Below are positions 42,223 through 52,319 of a DNA stretch of 64,000 bases, one piece after another. The DNA is from Chromobacterium alkanivorans. GTDB taxonomy: Bacteria; Pseudomonadota; Gammaproteobacteria; Burkholderiales; Chromobacteriaceae. The notes under the pieces are model-generated. The model did not search any database. It worked only from the letters and a program-made list of their open reading frames with translations, and was not told the origin of the DNA. Position 1 is the first letter of the stretch, and every line of letters begins with the position of its first letter. Location of the stretch: the NCBI RefSeq assembly GCF_016937655.1, contig NZ_JAFHKL010000007.1, positions 124,001 to 188,000 on the forward strand. The letters run 5' to 3'. Position numbers and translations under genes: made by a program.

Positions 42223-44208
42223 ATGGTCACCCGTACCGAGCTTGCCAACGCCATCCGTTTCCTGTCCATGGATGCCGTTGAAAAAGCCAAATCCGGTCAC
42301 CCCGGCGCCCCGATGGGGATGGCAGACATCGCGGAAGTATTGTGGCGCGATCACCTGAAACACAACCCGGCCAACCCCAACTGGCCAGACCGCGACCGCT
42401 TCGTGCTGTCCAACGGTCACGGTTCCATGTTGATCTACAGCCTGTTGCACCTCAGCGGCTACGACCTCTCCATCGAAGACCTCAAGCAGTTCCGTCAGCT
42501 TCACTCCAAGACTCCCGGCCATCCCGAATACGGCTACGCTCCCGGCATTGAAACCACCACCGGCCCGCTGGGCCAGGGCATCACCAACGCGGTGGGCATG
42601 GCGCTGGCCGAGAAAATGCTGGCGACGCAGTTCAACCGCGACGGCCATCAGATCGTAGACCATCACACTTACGCCTTCCTGGGCGACGGTTGCCTGATGG
42701 AGGGCATCAGCCACGAAGCGTGCTCGCTGGCCGGCACCTGGGGGCTCAACAAGCTGATCGCTTTCTGGGACGACAACGGCATCTCCATCGACGGTCATGT
42801 GGAAGGCTGGTTCACCGACGACACCCCGGCCCGTTTCGAAGCCTACGGCTGGCAGGTGATCAAGAACGTCAACGGCCACGATCCGGTGGAAGTGGCCACC
42901 GCCATCGCCACCGCGCAGAAGGAAAGCGCGCGTCCGACGCTGATCTGCTGCAAGACCACCATCGGCTTTGGCGCGCCCACCAAGCAGGGCAGCCACGATT
43001 GCCACGGCGCGCCGCTGGGCGCGGCCGAAATCGCCGCCGCGCGCGAAGGCCTGAACTGGCCGCACGCGCCGTTCGAGATCCCGGCCGAGATCTACGCCGC
43101 CTGGAGCGCGCGCGACAAGGGCGCGCTGGCCGAGATCGACTGGAACAAGCGTTTCGACGCCTACCGCGCCGCCTATCCGGAGCTGGCCGCCGAATTCAGC
43201 CGCCGCATGCAGGGCGAGCTGCCGGCCGGCTGGGAAGAGGCCAAGGCCGCCGCGCTGGCCAAGATCGCCGACGCCGCCCAGACCGTGGCCACCCGCAAGG
43301 CCAGCCAGATCGCGCTGGAAGCGCTGTCGCCGGCGCTGCCGGAATTCGTCGGCGGCTCCGCCGACCTGACCGGCTCCAACCTGACCAACTGGTCCGGCTC
43401 CAAGTGGATTGACCGCGAGGGCCAGGGCAACTACATCAGCTACGGCGTGCGCGAGTTCGGCATGGCCGCCATCATGAACGGCATGACCCTGCACGGAGGC
43501 CTGCGCCCGTACGGCGGCACCTTCCTGATGTTCAGCGAATACGCGCGCAACGCCTTGCGCATGGCTTCGCTGATGAAGATCAACCCGATCTTCGTGTTCA
43601 CCCACGATTCCATCGGCCTGGGCGAAGACGGCCCCACCCACCAGCCGGTGGAGCAAGTGGCCACGTTGCGCTACATCCCCAACCACAACACCTGGCGTCC
43701 GTGCGACACCGCCGAAACCGCGGCGGCCTGGGCGCACGCCGTCGAGCAGAAGACCACGCCGAGCAGCATGGTGCTGAGCCGCCAGAACCTGCCCTTCGTC
43801 GTCCGCGACGCCGAGCAGCTGGCCGCGATCCAGAAGGGCGGCTACGTGTTGCGCGACGCCGCCGGCGCCCGCGCGGTGCTGATCGCCACCGGTTCCGAAG
43901 TGGAACTGGCGCTGAAGGCGCAGGAAGCGCTGGCGGCGGAAGGCGTCGCCGTGCGCGTGGTGTCCATGCCGTGCACCAATGTGTTCGACCGCCAAGACAA
44001 GGCCTGGCGCGACAGCGTGCTGCCGGCCGGCCTGCCGCGGCTGGCGATCGAAGCCGGCCATCCGGACTTCTGGCGCAAATACGTGGGTCTGGACGGCGAC
44101 GTGGTCGGCATCGACCACTTCGGCGAATCCGCCCCGGCCCCGCAGCTGTTCCAGGCCTTCGGCTTCACCGTCGACAATGTAGTGGCCAGGACCAAAGCGC
44201 TGCTGTGA
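42223..44208 (+). CDS. tkt: Transketolase
   Basis: A 661-residue thiamine-pyrophosphate enzyme of standard length. SGHPGAPMG (about 24-32), HGSML, the TPP/metal motif GDGCLMEG (about 152-159), and [16 protein letters not shown] in the pyrimidine domain are all present, with a full C-terminal domain. It moves two-carbon units in the pentose phosphate pathway. It heads the tkt-gap-...-pgk-...-fba block common in betaproteobacteria but is separated from gap by its own terminator. Confidence 0.97.
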   Translation: MVTRTELANAIRFLSMDAVEKAKSGHPGAPMGMADIAEVLWRDHLKHNPANPNWPDRDRFVLSNGHGSMLIYSLLHLSGYDLSIEDLKQFRQLHSKTPGHPEYGYAPGIETTTGPLGQGITNAVGMALAEKMLATQFNRDGHQIVDHHTYAFLGDGCLMEGISHEACSLAGTWGLNKLIAFWDDNGISIDGHVEGWFTDDTPARFEAYGWQVIKNVNGHDPVEVATAIATAQKESARPTLICCKTTIGFGAPTKQGSHDCHGAPLGAAEIAAAREGLNWPHAPFEIPAEIYAAWSARDKGALAEIDWNKRFDAYRAAYPELAAEFSRRMQGELPAGWEEAKAAALAKIADAAQTVATRKASQIALEALSPALPEFVGGSADLTGSNLTNWSGSKWIDREGQGNYISYGVREFGMAAIMNGMTLHGGLRPYGGTFLMFSEYARNALRMASLMKINPIFVFTHDSIGLGEDGPTHQPVEQVATLRYIPNHNTWRPCDTAETAAAWAHAVEQKTTPSSMVLSRQNLPFVVRDAEQLAAIQKGGYVLRDAAGARAVLIATGSEVELALKAQEALAAEGVAVRVVSMPCTNVFDRQDKAWRDSVLPAGLPRLAIEAGHPDFWRKYVGLDGDVVGIDHFGESAPAPQLFQAFGFTVDNVVARTKALL

Positions 44209-44218
44209 TGTAAAGACA

Positions 44219-44244
44219 GGCCATTGCGAAAGCAATGGCCTTTT
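44219..44244 (+). terminator. Terminator of tkt
   Basis: GGCCATTGC and GCAATGGCC pair around GAAA and are followed by TTTTG. Confidence 0.92.
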
Positions 44245-44257
44245 GTTCGCCGTTTCA

Positions 44258-44275
44258 TGTAGTGGACGCACTACA
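44258..44275. promoter_or_regulatory. TGTAGTG-CACTACA operator before gap
   Basis: TGTAGTG (44258-44264) and CACTACA (44269-44275) form a perfect inverted repeat with a 4-bp spacer, 63 bp before the gap start. The pattern resembles HexR sites (TGTA...TACA type) that control gap and other central carbon genes in proteobacteria. The assignment is inference. Confidence 0.6.
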
Positions 44276-44338
44276 CAACACGCGGAGCGCCGGCCGGGAA
44301 GCCGGGCGCTCCGGATCGTCCCCAGGAGATTTAGAAGC

Positions 44339-45349
44339 ATGACTATCCGCATCGCCATCAATGGTTACGGCCGCATCGGCCGCCAGGTACTGCGCGCCAT
44401 CTACGAAAACCAGCTGCACGACGATTTCAAAGTAGTGGCCGTCAACGCCACCGGCGATCTCAACATCAACGCCCACCTGACCAAGTTCGACACCGTGCAC
44501 GGCCGCTTCCCCGGCGAAGTCGAGCAGGACGACGCGCACCTGATCCTGAACGGCGACAAGATTCCGTTCTTCAGCACCCGCAACCCGGCCGAGCTGCCGT
44601 GGAAGGCGCTGGACGTGGACCTGGTGCTGGAATGCACCGGCGCCTTCACCAGCAAGGACAAATGCCAGGCCCACCTGGACGCCGGCGCCAAGAAGGTGCT
44701 GATCTCCGCGCCGGGCGGCGACGACGTCGACGCCACCATCGTCTACGGCGTCAACCACGACGTGTTGAAGCCGGAAATGACCGTGGTCTCCAACGCCAGC
44801 TGCACCACCAACTGCCTGGCCCCGGTGGCCAAGGCGCTGCACCAGGCCATCGGCATCAAGAAAGGCCTGATGACCACCATCCACGCCTTCACCAACGATC
44901 AGGTGCTGACCGACGTCAAGCACAAGGACCTGCGCCGCGCCCGCTCCGCCACCGACAATATGATCCCGACCAAGACCGGCGCGGCCAAGGCCGTCGGCCT
45001 GGTGCTGCCGGAACTGAAGGGCAAGCTGGACGGCTTCTCGGTGCGAGTGCCCACCATCAACGTGTCGCTGGTGGACCTGACCTTCAGCGCCGCGCGCGAC
45101 ACCACCAAGGACGAGGTCAACGACATTCTGAAGGAAGCCTCCAACGGCGCGATGAAGGGCATCCTGGGCTACAACACCCTGCCGCTGGTGTCCGGCGACT
45201 TCAACCACACTGAGGAAGCCTCCACCTTCGATTCCACGCTGACCAAGGTCACTGGCGGCAATATGGTGAAAGTGCTGGCCTGGTACGACAACGAATGGGG
45301 TTTCAGCTGCCAGATGCTGCGCACCGCGCGCGCGATGTTCGCTTGCTGA
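44339..45349 (+). CDS. gap: Glyceraldehyde-3-phosphate dehydrogenase
   Basis: A 336-residue enzyme: NAD-binding [14 protein letters not shown] (Gly9-Arg15 region), catalytic Cys155 in [12 protein letters not shown], partner His in [10 protein letters not shown] and the substrate loop. It oxidises glyceraldehyde 3-phosphate in glycolysis, reversibly. AGGAG lies ten bases before the ATG. A strong terminator follows. The operator at 44258 suggests control by a sugar-phosphate-responsive repressor. The final residue is a Cys, a small oddity. Confidence 0.96.
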   Translation: MTIRIAINGYGRIGRQVLRAIYENQLHDDFKVVAVNATGDLNINAHLTKFDTVHGRFPGEVEQDDAHLILNGDKIPFFSTRNPAELPWKALDVDLVLECTGAFTSKDKCQAHLDAGAKKVLISAPGGDDVDATIVYGVNHDVLKPEMTVVSNASCTTNCLAPVAKALHQAIGIKKGLMTTIHAFTNDQVLTDVKHKDLRRARSATDNMIPTKTGAAKAVGLVLPELKGKLDGFSVRVPTINVSLVDLTFSAARDTTKDEVNDILKEASNGAMKGILGYNTLPLVSGDFNHTEEASTFDSTLTKVTGGNMVKVLAWYDNEWGFSCQMLRTARAMFAC

Positions 45350-45367
45350 CGGCGATGTGATCCCGGA

Positions 45368-45406
45368 AATCCGGGCCGGCGCGCGATGCCGGCCCGGATT
45401 TTTTTG
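45368..45406 (+). terminator. Terminator of gap
   Basis: A 13-bp stem AATCCGGGCCGGC / GCCGGCCCGGATT with a seven-base loop is followed by a run of T. Confidence 0.93.
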
Positions 45407-45536
45407 CGCCTGCTAGCGCGGGCGCTACATCCACCTGCATTTGATTGGTGTTAAGGTAGGGCCGTTTTTTTGGCATACACTTGCCGGGCGATCGCCGATC
45501 GCGCCCCCGCTGAACCCGCCGTCACAGGAGAGCAGC

Positions 45537-46652
45537 ATGCGACAGAACCAAGCATTGTCCCGCCCGGAAAAATGGGTCCGGCTGGCCTCCTGGCTGGTGG
45601 CCTTGGTGTTCGCCGGCTTTCTGTCCAATCTGGGCGAGCTGGTGATCCGCGACTTGTTCTACGTGCCGGACGGCGGCCCGCCGCAGCTGGAAACGCTGCA
45701 ACAGCAGGCCGGCGTCGAGCCGCTGCGGCAGCGGCAGCAGGCCTTGCAGCGCCAGAACGACGCGCAGCGCGCCCAGCTGGAAAACCTGGGCGCCACCCGC
45801 GAACAGTTGGAGCGCAATTACCAGACCCAGCGCAAGGGTCTGGCCAATTGGCTGGCCAGCCGCGCCACCAGCGCCGATCCGCAGCAGAGCGCCGAAGTCA
45901 GCCGCCGCACCCGCGAGTTGGACGCCCTGCAGGCGCAAATCCTGCAATGGCAGCAGAAGGAAGACCGGGCGAGCGACGGCCTGCGCGCGCTGGAGCGCAA
46001 CCGGCAAACGCTGCAGGAGGAAATCGCCCGGGTGGAGGGCGTCGCCCAGGACCGTTACCAGCAGGCCTACCAGCGTTTCGAATTGAAGGTCTTCCTGCTG
46101 CGGCTGGCGGTGATCCTGCCGCTGCTCTTGCTGGCGGTATGGCTGTTCAGCCGCTACCGTACCCATCGCTACTGGTTTTTCGTTTACGGCTTCGGCCTGT
46201 TCGCGCTGTTCGCCTTCTTCGTCGAGCTGCTGCCCTATCTGCCCAATTTCGGCGGCTATGTGCGGCTGGCGGTGGGCATCGCGCTGACGGTGTTCGCCGG
46301 CCTGCGCATGATCCAGGCCTTTCAGCGCTACGCCGAGAAAAAACGCGCCGAGCTGCAACAAAGCCAGAGCGAGCGCGCGCGCCACGTGGCCTACGCCCAG
46401 GCGCTGGGCGCCTACCAGAAGAAAACTTGCCCGTCCTGCGACCATCAATACAATATTGCCGGCGACGACGCCGACTACTGCGTGCACTGCGGCCTGCAGC
46501 TGTTCCGCGGCTGCGACTGCGGCGCGCGCAATTTCGCCTTTTTTCCGTACTGCAAAAAATGCGGCCGCCCCGGCGCCAAGCCGGAGTCCGCGCCGATGAA
46601 TCAATCGACAAGCGAATCCAAACCCGAGCGAGCGAACGATGAAATTCAATAA
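45537..46652 (+). CDS. Coiled-coil membrane protein with C-terminal zinc ribbon
   Basis: A 371-residue protein: membrane helix ([21 protein letters not shown]), long Gln/Arg/Leu-rich coiled coil (about 50-185), two or three more helices ([58 protein letters not shown]), then zinc-ribbon cysteines ([25 protein letters not shown]). I do not know its function; membrane tethering of a metal-binding tail is what the sequence shows. AGGAG lies before the ATG at 45537. Its last 14 bp overlap pgk, so the two are translationally linked. Confidence 0.75.
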   Translation: MRQNQALSRPEKWVRLASWLVALVFAGFLSNLGELVIRDLFYVPDGGPPQLETLQQQAGVEPLRQRQQALQRQNDAQRAQLENLGATREQLERNYQTQRKGLANWLASRATSADPQQSAEVSRRTRELDALQAQILQWQQKEDRASDGLRALERNRQTLQEEIARVEGVAQDRYQQAYQRFELKVFLLRLAVILPLLLLAVWLFSRYRTHRYWFFVYGFGLFALFAFFVELLPYLPNFGGYVRLAVGIALTVFAGLRMIQAFQRYAEKKRAELQQSQSERARHVAYAQALGAYQKKTCPSCDHQYNIAGDDADYCVHCGLQLFRGCDCGARNFAFFPYCKKCGRPGAKPESAPMNQSTSESKPERANDEIQ

Positions 46653-47814
46653 ACTTTCCGAACTGGCCCTGGCCGGCAAGCGCGTGCTGATCCGCGTGGA
46701 CATGAACGTGCCGGTGAAAAACGGCGTCATCGGCGACGATACCCGCATCCGCGCCAGCCTGCCGTCCATCGAGCTGTGCCTGAAGGCCGGCGCCGGCGTG
46801 ATCCTGATGACCCATCTGGGCCGCCCCACCGAGGGCGAGCCCAAGCCGGAAGACAGCCTGGCGCCGGTGGTGGAGCGCTTGTCCGGTTTGTTGGGCAAGC
46901 CGGTGCGCCTGGTGGCGGACTGGCGGTCCGGCTTCAGCGTGGCCCCCGGCGAAGTGGCGATGCTGGAAAACGTGCGCCTGAACAAGGGCGAGAAAAAGAA
47001 CAACGCCGACCTGGGCCGCGCCTACGCCGCCTTGTGCGACGTGTTCGTCAACGACGCCTTCGGCACCGCCCACCGCGCCGAAGCCTCCACCCACGCGGTG
47101 GCCCAGTTCGCGCCGGCCGCCTGCGCCGGCGTGCTGCTCTCCGCCGAGCTGGAAGCGCTGGGCAAGGCGCTGCAAGCGCCGGCGCGGCCGCTGGTGGCCA
47201 TCGTCGCCGGCTCCAAGGTGTCCACCAAGCTGACCATTCTGGAATCGCTGGCCGACAAGGTGGACCAGCTGATCGTGGGCGGCGGCATCGCCAACACCTT
47301 CCTGCTGGCCGAAGGCAAGGCCATAGGCAAATCGCTGGCCGAAGCAGAGCTGGTGGACGAGGCCAAGAAGGTGATCGCCAAGATCCGCGCCCGCGGCGGC
47401 GACGTGCCGCTGCCGGCTGACGTGGTCTGCGCCAAGGAATTCGCCGAAACCGCCGCCGCCGTGACCAAGAGCGCGGCCGAGGTGGCCGCCGACGACATGA
47501 TCCTGGACATCGGCCCGGATTCGGCGCGAGAGCTGGCCGCCATCATCGCCAAAGCCGGCACCGTGGTGTGGAACGGCCCGGTGGGCGTGTTCGAGTTCGA
47601 GCAGTTCGGCGGCGGCACCAAGACCCTGGCCCAGGCCATCGCCGCCTCGCCGGCCTTCTCCATCGCCGGCGGCGGCGACACCCTGGCGGCGATCGCCAAG
47701 TACGGCATCACCGACGACATCAGCTACATCTCCACCGGCGGCGGCGCCTTCCTGGAGTTCCTGGAAGGCAAGGAGCTGCCGGCGGTGGCCATTCTGGCCG
47801 AGCGCGCCGGCTAA
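46639..47814 (+). CDS. pgk: Phosphoglycerate kinase
   Basis: A 391-residue enzyme. [16 protein letters not shown] at the N-terminus, HLGRPTEG, and the nucleotide-binding end WNGPVGVFE...GGGDTLAAI with the [18 protein letters not shown] tail are intact. It makes ATP from 1,3-bisphosphoglycerate. The start overlaps the zinc-ribbon membrane gene by 14 bp, and no strong ribosome site other than GAGCGAACG is visible, consistent with coupling. The TAA stop begins repeat A6. Confidence 0.96.
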   Translation: MKFNKLSELALAGKRVLIRVDMNVPVKNGVIGDDTRIRASLPSIELCLKAGAGVILMTHLGRPTEGEPKPEDSLAPVVERLSGLLGKPVRLVADWRSGFSVAPGEVAMLENVRLNKGEKKNNADLGRAYAALCDVFVNDAFGTAHRAEASTHAVAQFAPAACAGVLLSAELEALGKALQAPARPLVAIVAGSKVSTKLTILESLADKVDQLIVGGGIANTFLLAEGKAIGKSLAEAELVDEAKKVIAKIRARGGDVPLPADVVCAKEFAETAAAVTKSAAEVAADDMILDIGPDSARELAAIIAKAGTVVWNGPVGVFEFEQFGGGTKTLAQAIAASPAFSIAGGGDTLAAIAKYGITDDISYISTGGGAFLEFLEGKELPAVAILAERAG

Positions 47815-47958
47815 GAACCTGTTTACGATCTGCTGCGCGTCGGCGATACGGCGTTGAAACCGAGCTCAAAATGCTCATGTACCACGAGTACATTCCGCTT
47901 TTTCGCTCGTTTTCGCCTTGTCTCGCCTTAGCTCGCGAGATCATAAACACGTTCTGAG
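47812..47958 (+). repeat. Family A intergenic element, long form (copy A6)
   Basis: It starts in the pgk stop (TAAGAACCTGTTTACGATC) and ends GATCATAAACACGTTCTGA. The inner hairpin is ATGTAC / GTACAT, and the TTCCGCTTTTTCG stretch is intact. Confidence 0.87.
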
Positions 47959-48051
47959 ACTGGGGAAAAAGGCGATCAGGATGAATGGCTTGCGTTACAC
48001 TGGCTTATTCATCGCCGTTTCATCCTGATGGCTCACCCGCCGGAGATTTCC

Positions 48052-48681
48052 ATGTCGCTCAATACCTGGTTGCTGTTCGTCACCACCGTGTTTTTCGTCT
48101 CGGCCACGCCCGGCCCCAATATGCTGCTGGCGATGACCCACGGCATTCACTACGGGGTTAGGCGCACGCTGATGACTTGCTTCGGCCTGATGACGGCGCT
48201 GGGTTTGATCATGTTCGGCTCCGCCGCCGGACTGGGCGCGGTGCTGGCCACCTCCGAACTGCTGTTTTCCTTGGTAAAATACGCCGGCGCCGCCTATTTG
48301 ATCTATCTGGGGATCAAGACCTGGCGCAGCCAGCCGCAGCCGGTGGAGGAAATCCGCGAGGCGGCGACCGGCAAGCACACGCCCTGGGGCATGTTCCGCA
48401 CCGGCTTTCTGGTGGCGATGAGCAACCCCAAGGCCTTTATCTTCTTTACCGCGCTGTTCCCGCAGTTCATGAACGCGCAGCAGCCGCAGGGGCCTCAGCT
48501 GGCTATCCTGGCGGCGACGTTTTACGTGATCGAGGCGTCGTGGCAGCTGGCTTACGCCGGCGGCGGCGCGCGTTTGGCCGGCTGGCTGAACAGCGCGCGG
48601 CGTCTCAAGCTGGTCAACAAGGTGTCCGGCGGCGCTTTCGTCGGCGCCGGCGTGTTGTTGTCCAGCGTGTCCCGACACTGA
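48052..48681 (+). CDS. LysE/RhtB family exporter
   Basis: A 209-residue protein with six membrane helices. LLFVTTVFFVSATPGPNMLLAMTHGIHYGVRRT is the RhtB/LysE opening with conserved ATPGPN, and GFLVAMSNPKAFIFFTALFPQF the second signature. It should export an amino acid or derivative by proton exchange; which one is unknown. ATG at 48052 has GGAG six bases upstream; an ATG at 48028 is possible but lacks a site. It is inserted between pgk and fba. Confidence 0.9.
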   Translation: MSLNTWLLFVTTVFFVSATPGPNMLLAMTHGIHYGVRRTLMTCFGLMTALGLIMFGSAAGLGAVLATSELLFSLVKYAGAAYLIYLGIKTWRSQPQPVEEIREAATGKHTPWGMFRTGFLVAMSNPKAFIFFTALFPQFMNAQQPQGPQLAILAATFYVIEASWQLAYAGGGARLAGWLNSARRLKLVNKVSGGAFVGAGVLLSSVSRH

Positions 48682-48766
48682 TTGATGAATTCGCCTCGGG
48701 CCGCCGCGCGGTCCGGGCGCCAACCATGTTCCGCCCCGGCGGAGCAGTTTGCGGAGATTGAACACC

Positions 48767-49831
48767 ATGGCTCTCGTTTCCATGCGTCAGCTGCTGGACC
48801 ACGCAGCGGAATTCGGCTACGGCCTGCCGGCCTTCAACGTCAACAACCTGGAGCAGATGCGCGCCATCATGGAGGCCGCCGACAAGGTGAACGCCCCGGT
48901 GATCGTGCAGGCCTCCGCCGGCGCGCGCAAATATGCCGGCGCGCCTTTCCTGCGCCACATGATCCTGGCCGCGGTGGAAGAATTCCCGCACATCCCGGTG
49001 GTGATGCACCAGGATCACGGCACCAGCCCGGATGTGTGCCAGCGTTCGATCCAGCTCGGCTTCTCCTCGGTGATGATGGACGGCTCGTTGAAGAGCGACG
49101 GCAAGACCCCGGCCGACTATGACTACAACGTCGACGTCACCCGCACCGTGGTCAACTTCGCCCACGCCTGCGGCGTGTCGGTGGAAGGCGAGATCGGCTG
49201 CCTGGGCAGCCTGGAAACCGGCATGGCCGGCGAAGAGGACGGCGTCGGCGCCGAAGGCGTGCTGGACCACAGCCAGCTGCTGACCGATCCGGAAGAAGCC
49301 GCCCAGTTCGTCAAGGACACCGGCGTGGACGCGCTGGCCATCGCCATCGGCACCAGCCACGGCGCCTACAAATTCAGCAAGAAGCCCACCGGCGACGTGC
49401 TGCGCATCGACCGCATCAAGGAAATCCACGCCCGCATCCCCAACACCCACCTGGTGATGCACGGCTCCTCCAGCGTGCCGCAGGAATGGCTGCAGATCAT
49501 CAACGAATTCGGCGGCGATCTGGGCGAAACCTACGGCGTGCCGGTGGAAGAGATCGTGGAAGGCATCAAGCACGGCGTGCGCAAGGTCAATATCGACACC
49601 GACCTGCGCCTGGCCTCCACCGGCGCCATCCGCCGCTTCCTGGCCCAGCACCCGGCCGAATTCGATCCGCGCAAATACCTGAAGGTGTCCACCGACGCGA
49701 TGCGCGACATCTGTATCGCCCGCTACGAAGCCTTCGGCTCCGCCGGCCAGGCCAGCAAGATCAAGGCGATCAACCTGGACACCATGGCCAATAAATACCT
49801 GAAGGGCGAGCTGGCGCAGATCGTCAAGTAA
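48767..49831 (+). CDS. fba: Fructose-bisphosphate aldolase, class II
   Basis: A 354-residue zinc enzyme of the Calvin-cycle subtype: [25 protein letters not shown] with metal and catalytic residues (His81, Asp83, His84), [31 protein letters not shown] and [18 protein letters not shown]. It splits or makes fructose 1,6-bisphosphate. GGAG ten bases before the ATG supports the start. With tkt, gap and pgk it completes the carbon-metabolism block. Confidence 0.96.
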   Translation: MALVSMRQLLDHAAEFGYGLPAFNVNNLEQMRAIMEAADKVNAPVIVQASAGARKYAGAPFLRHMILAAVEEFPHIPVVMHQDHGTSPDVCQRSIQLGFSSVMMDGSLKSDGKTPADYDYNVDVTRTVVNFAHACGVSVEGEIGCLGSLETGMAGEEDGVGAEGVLDHSQLLTDPEEAAQFVKDTGVDALAIAIGTSHGAYKFSKKPTGDVLRIDRIKEIHARIPNTHLVMHGSSSVPQEWLQIINEFGGDLGETYGVPVEEIVEGIKHGVRKVNIDTDLRLASTGAIRRFLAQHPAEFDPRKYLKVSTDAMRDICIARYEAFGSAGQASKIKAINLDTMANKYLKGELAQIVK

Positions 49832-49853
49832 GCGTTGCCGCGTCATGCGTTCA

Positions 49854-49880
49854 AAAGCCGCTCGTCAGAGCGGCTTTTTG
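49854..49880 (+). terminator. Terminator of fba
   Basis: AAAGCCGCTC and GAGCGGCTTT pair around GTCA and are followed by TT. Confidence 0.9.
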
Positions 49881-49948
49881 CATTGCGCCATGACTTGTCC
49901 CCGCCGGCGCATTAGGCTGGTACTTTATTCGGGCGCATGGAGGGGGGC

Positions 49949-50773
49949 ATGGGATATTTGGAAATCGTGTTTCCGCAGTGGCAGGGGGCCGGCACGTGTT
50001 CGACTTTGGAGGAAGGCGCGCTGCATGCGCAGCAGGCGGCGGGGCTGGAATCAGCGCAGCGGGTGGCCTTGGCGGCGGAGCCGGCTACGGCGCGGATGGA
50101 CGGCGTCGATCATTTGGAGGCCTTGCTGGCGCAGCAGCAGTCCTGTTGGCGGCTGCTGCAACAGCGGCAACCGGAACGGATTCTGACCTGCGGTGGGGAT
50201 TGCGGCGTGGAGGTGGCGCCGCTCGCCTATCTGAACCACCGTTTGCAGGGACGGCTCAACGTGGTCTGGTTGGACGCGCACGGGGATTTGAACACCCCGG
50301 CCAGTTCGCCCAGCGGGCACTTCCATGGCATGCCCTTGCGCCTGCTGATGGGCGAAGGACTTTCGCGCATGCTGCCGCTGGTGCAAACGCCTTTGGCGCC
50401 GGAGCAGTTGATCCTGGCCGGCCAGCGCGACCTGGACGTCGCCGAACGGGAATGGATAGACGCCAAGCGGCTGCGTTTGTTCGGTGTGGAAGCGATGGCG
50501 GAGAACCCCGGCTGCGTCGCGGCGGCGTTGAATCCGGCCTGGCCTTGCTACATCCACCTGGATTTGGACGTGCTGGATCCGGCAAGCCATCCCTGGGTGT
50601 GCTGTCCGACGCCGGGAGGGTTGGCGTTGGAAACGCTGCGGCAGGTGATCGACGCGATCGTCGAGCGCGTCGCGCTGGCGGGGGCCGGCGTGACCGAGTG
50701 CACGGCGGGACGGGTGGAGGACGCGGCGACCGCCGGCGCCTTGCTGCGGCGCTTGCGCTCCCGGCTGGCCTAG
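49949..50773 (+). CDS. Arginase family protein
   Basis: A 274-residue ureohydrolase-fold protein with metal ligands in CGGDCGVEVAP, VWLDAHGDLN and HLDLDVLDP. The second and third motifs are standard; the first has Asp-Cys in place of the usual His (GGxHS), so one metal ligand may be missing. It acts on a guanidino or amidino compound of unknown identity. ATG at 49949 has GGAGGGG directly before it. It precedes the molybdopterin genes without clear functional link. Confidence 0.8.
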   Translation: MGYLEIVFPQWQGAGTCSTLEEGALHAQQAAGLESAQRVALAAEPATARMDGVDHLEALLAQQQSCWRLLQQRQPERILTCGGDCGVEVAPLAYLNHRLQGRLNVVWLDAHGDLNTPASSPSGHFHGMPLRLLMGEGLSRMLPLVQTPLAPEQLILAGQRDLDVAEREWIDAKRLRLFGVEAMAENPGCVAAALNPAWPCYIHLDLDVLDPASHPWVCCPTPGGLALETLRQVIDAIVERVALAGAGVTECTAGRVEDAATAGALLRRLRSRLA

Positions 50774-50847
50774 CCACCTTGACGTATTGGAGGCCCGGCG
50801 CGGATTGCTTACACTGCGGTATCCGCTCAACTGCACGGAGGCAGGCG

Positions 50848-51099
50848 ATGAAACTGAATCTTTTGTATTTTGCCCGCTTGCGGGACGAGTTCGGCCTGGA
50901 GAGCGAACACCTGGACAGCGAGGCGGCCACGGTGGAGGAGTTGCTGGTGGAGCTGCGGCTGCGCGGCGAAGTCTGGGCGCGGGAGCTGGCCGCCGACCGG
51001 GTGTTCCGCGTGGCGGTGAACCAGCAGATGGCGAGGCTGGACGTCGTCTTGAGCGACGGCGACGAAGTGGCGGTGTTTCCGCCGGTGACCGGAGGATGA
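50848..51099 (+). CDS. moaD: Molybdopterin synthase small subunit
   Basis: An 83-residue ubiquitin-like protein beginning KLNLLYFARLRDEFGL and ending GDEVAVFPPVTGG. The Gly-Gly terminus is thiocarboxylated and supplies sulfur to precursor Z. CGGAGG lies before the ATG. Its stop overlaps the ribosome site of moaE, giving a moaD-moaE-mobA operon. Confidence 0.94.
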   Translation: MKLNLLYFARLRDEFGLESEHLDSEAATVEELLVELRLRGEVWARELAADRVFRVAVNQQMARLDVVLSDGDEVAVFPPVTGG

Positions 51100-51101
51100 G
51101 C

Positions 51102-51560
51102 ATGGACGCGTTCACGGTGCGGGTGCAGCCGCAGCGCTTCAGCGCCGGCGCGGAAATCGAAGCGCTGTCCGGCAACCCGGCCTGCGGCGCGGTGGTCAGC
51201 TTCAGCGGCCTGGTGCGCGATTACGGCGACAGCCGCGACGTGACGGCGCTGGAACTGGAGCACTATCCGGGCATGACCGAAAAGGCTTTGGCCGCGATTG
51301 TGGAGGAGGCGCGCCGGCGCTGGCCGCTGCAGGCGGCCACCGTCATCCACCGCGTCGGGCGGCTGGCGCTGGGCGAAGCCATCGTGTTGGTGGTGGTGGC
51401 CAGCGGCCACCGCCGCGACGCTTTCGCCGCCGCGGAATTCCTGATGGATTACCTGAAACAGGACGCGCCGTTCTGGAAGAAGGAAATCCTGGCCGACGGC
51501 AGCGCGCGCTGGGTGGAGGCCAAGCACAGCGACGCCCGGGCGGCGGAACGCTGGCAATGA
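51102..51560 (+). CDS. moaE: Molybdopterin synthase catalytic subunit
   Basis: A 152-residue protein with ACGAVVSFSGLVRDYG, LELEHYPGMTEKAL, HRVGRLALGEAIVLVVVASGHR and the Lys motif PFWKKEI that marks the active site. It joins MoaD to transfer sulfur onto the pterin. GGAGG five bases before the ATG at 51102 makes it a better start than the ATG at 51096. It overlaps mobA by ATGA. Confidence 0.95.
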   Translation: MDAFTVRVQPQRFSAGAEIEALSGNPACGAVVSFSGLVRDYGDSRDVTALELEHYPGMTEKALAAIVEEARRRWPLQAATVIHRVGRLALGEAIVLVVVASGHRRDAFAAAEFLMDYLKQDAPFWKKEILADGSARWVEAKHSDARAAERWQ

Positions 51561-52141
51561 GCCACCAGGCGCTGATCCTGGCCGGCGGCCGCGCCACGCG
51601 CATGGGCGGCGTCGACAAGGGCCTGGCCGTCCTGTCCGGGCGGCCGCTGCTGGCGCACGCCTTGGCGGCGCTGTCCGCGCAGACGCCGCCGCCCGAGCGG
51701 GTCTGGGTTTCGGCCAATCGCAATCTGGACGCGTACGCCGATTTTGGCTGCCCGCTGTTGCCGGACAGTCTGCCGGACTATCCGGGGCCCTTGGCCGGGG
51801 TGCTGGCGGCTTTGGAACGCGACGACGGCGCGGTCTGGCTGGTGATGCCCTGCGACGCGGTGCGGCTGCCGGCCGATTTCTCGCGCCGCTTGCTGGCGGA
51901 AGTGGCTGCGGGCCGCCAGGCGGCCAGCGCGAGCGACCGCGAAGGCTGGCATCCCAGCCTGCTGGCTTTGGGGCCCGGCCTGCGCGCCGGGCTGGCCGCC
52001 TACCTGACCGGCGGCGGCCGCTCCATCCGCGGCTGGCTGGCCGGGCTGGACCATGTCGAAGTGGCGTTCGACCACCTCTTTCCCAATCTCAACACCGCGG
52101 ACGCGCTGGCGGCCTTGGAGGCGGAGCCGCGCGCCGACTGA
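51557..52141 (+). CDS. mobA: Molybdenum cofactor guanylyltransferase
   Basis: A 194-residue nucleotidyltransferase beginning ALILAGGRATRMGGVDKGLA, the GTP-binding loop of MobA, with VMPCDAVRLP the metal-binding site. It adds GMP to molybdopterin, forming the bis-MGD cofactor for DMSO-reductase-type enzymes. ATGA overlap with moaE shows translational coupling. SIRGWLAGLDHVEVAFD near the end is typical. Confidence 0.95.
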   Translation: MSHQALILAGGRATRMGGVDKGLAVLSGRPLLAHALAALSAQTPPPERVWVSANRNLDAYADFGCPLLPDSLPDYPGPLAGVLAALERDDGAVWLVMPCDAVRLPADFSRRLLAEVAAGRQAASASDREGWHPSLLALGPGLRAGLAAYLTGGGRSIRGWLAGLDHVEVAFDHLFPNLNTADALAALEAEPRAD

Positions 52142-52319
52142 GGCCGGCATGGCGTTTTGCTTCGCATCACGAAAGTTTTAACTCTTTGTCATTTTGTTTT
52201 GCTATAGTGCGCGCGATCGGAGCGTCCATCGCGGTCCATGGCAGTGGACGGGCGTCTCCCCATTCGATCGCGGCCGGCGGCGCCGGCGCGCGACAACAAA
52301 CAAGACAAGGATGCGTTTC

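Noticed and set aside
41938-44361. An 807-codon frame opposite tkt
   Set aside because: Shadow of tkt; no domain signature and no ribosome site.
47812-47957. Peptide-like readings such as MLMYHEYIPLF in repeats A6 and A7
   Set aside because: These are translations of family A repeat DNA and of the inner hairpin, not of conserved protein.
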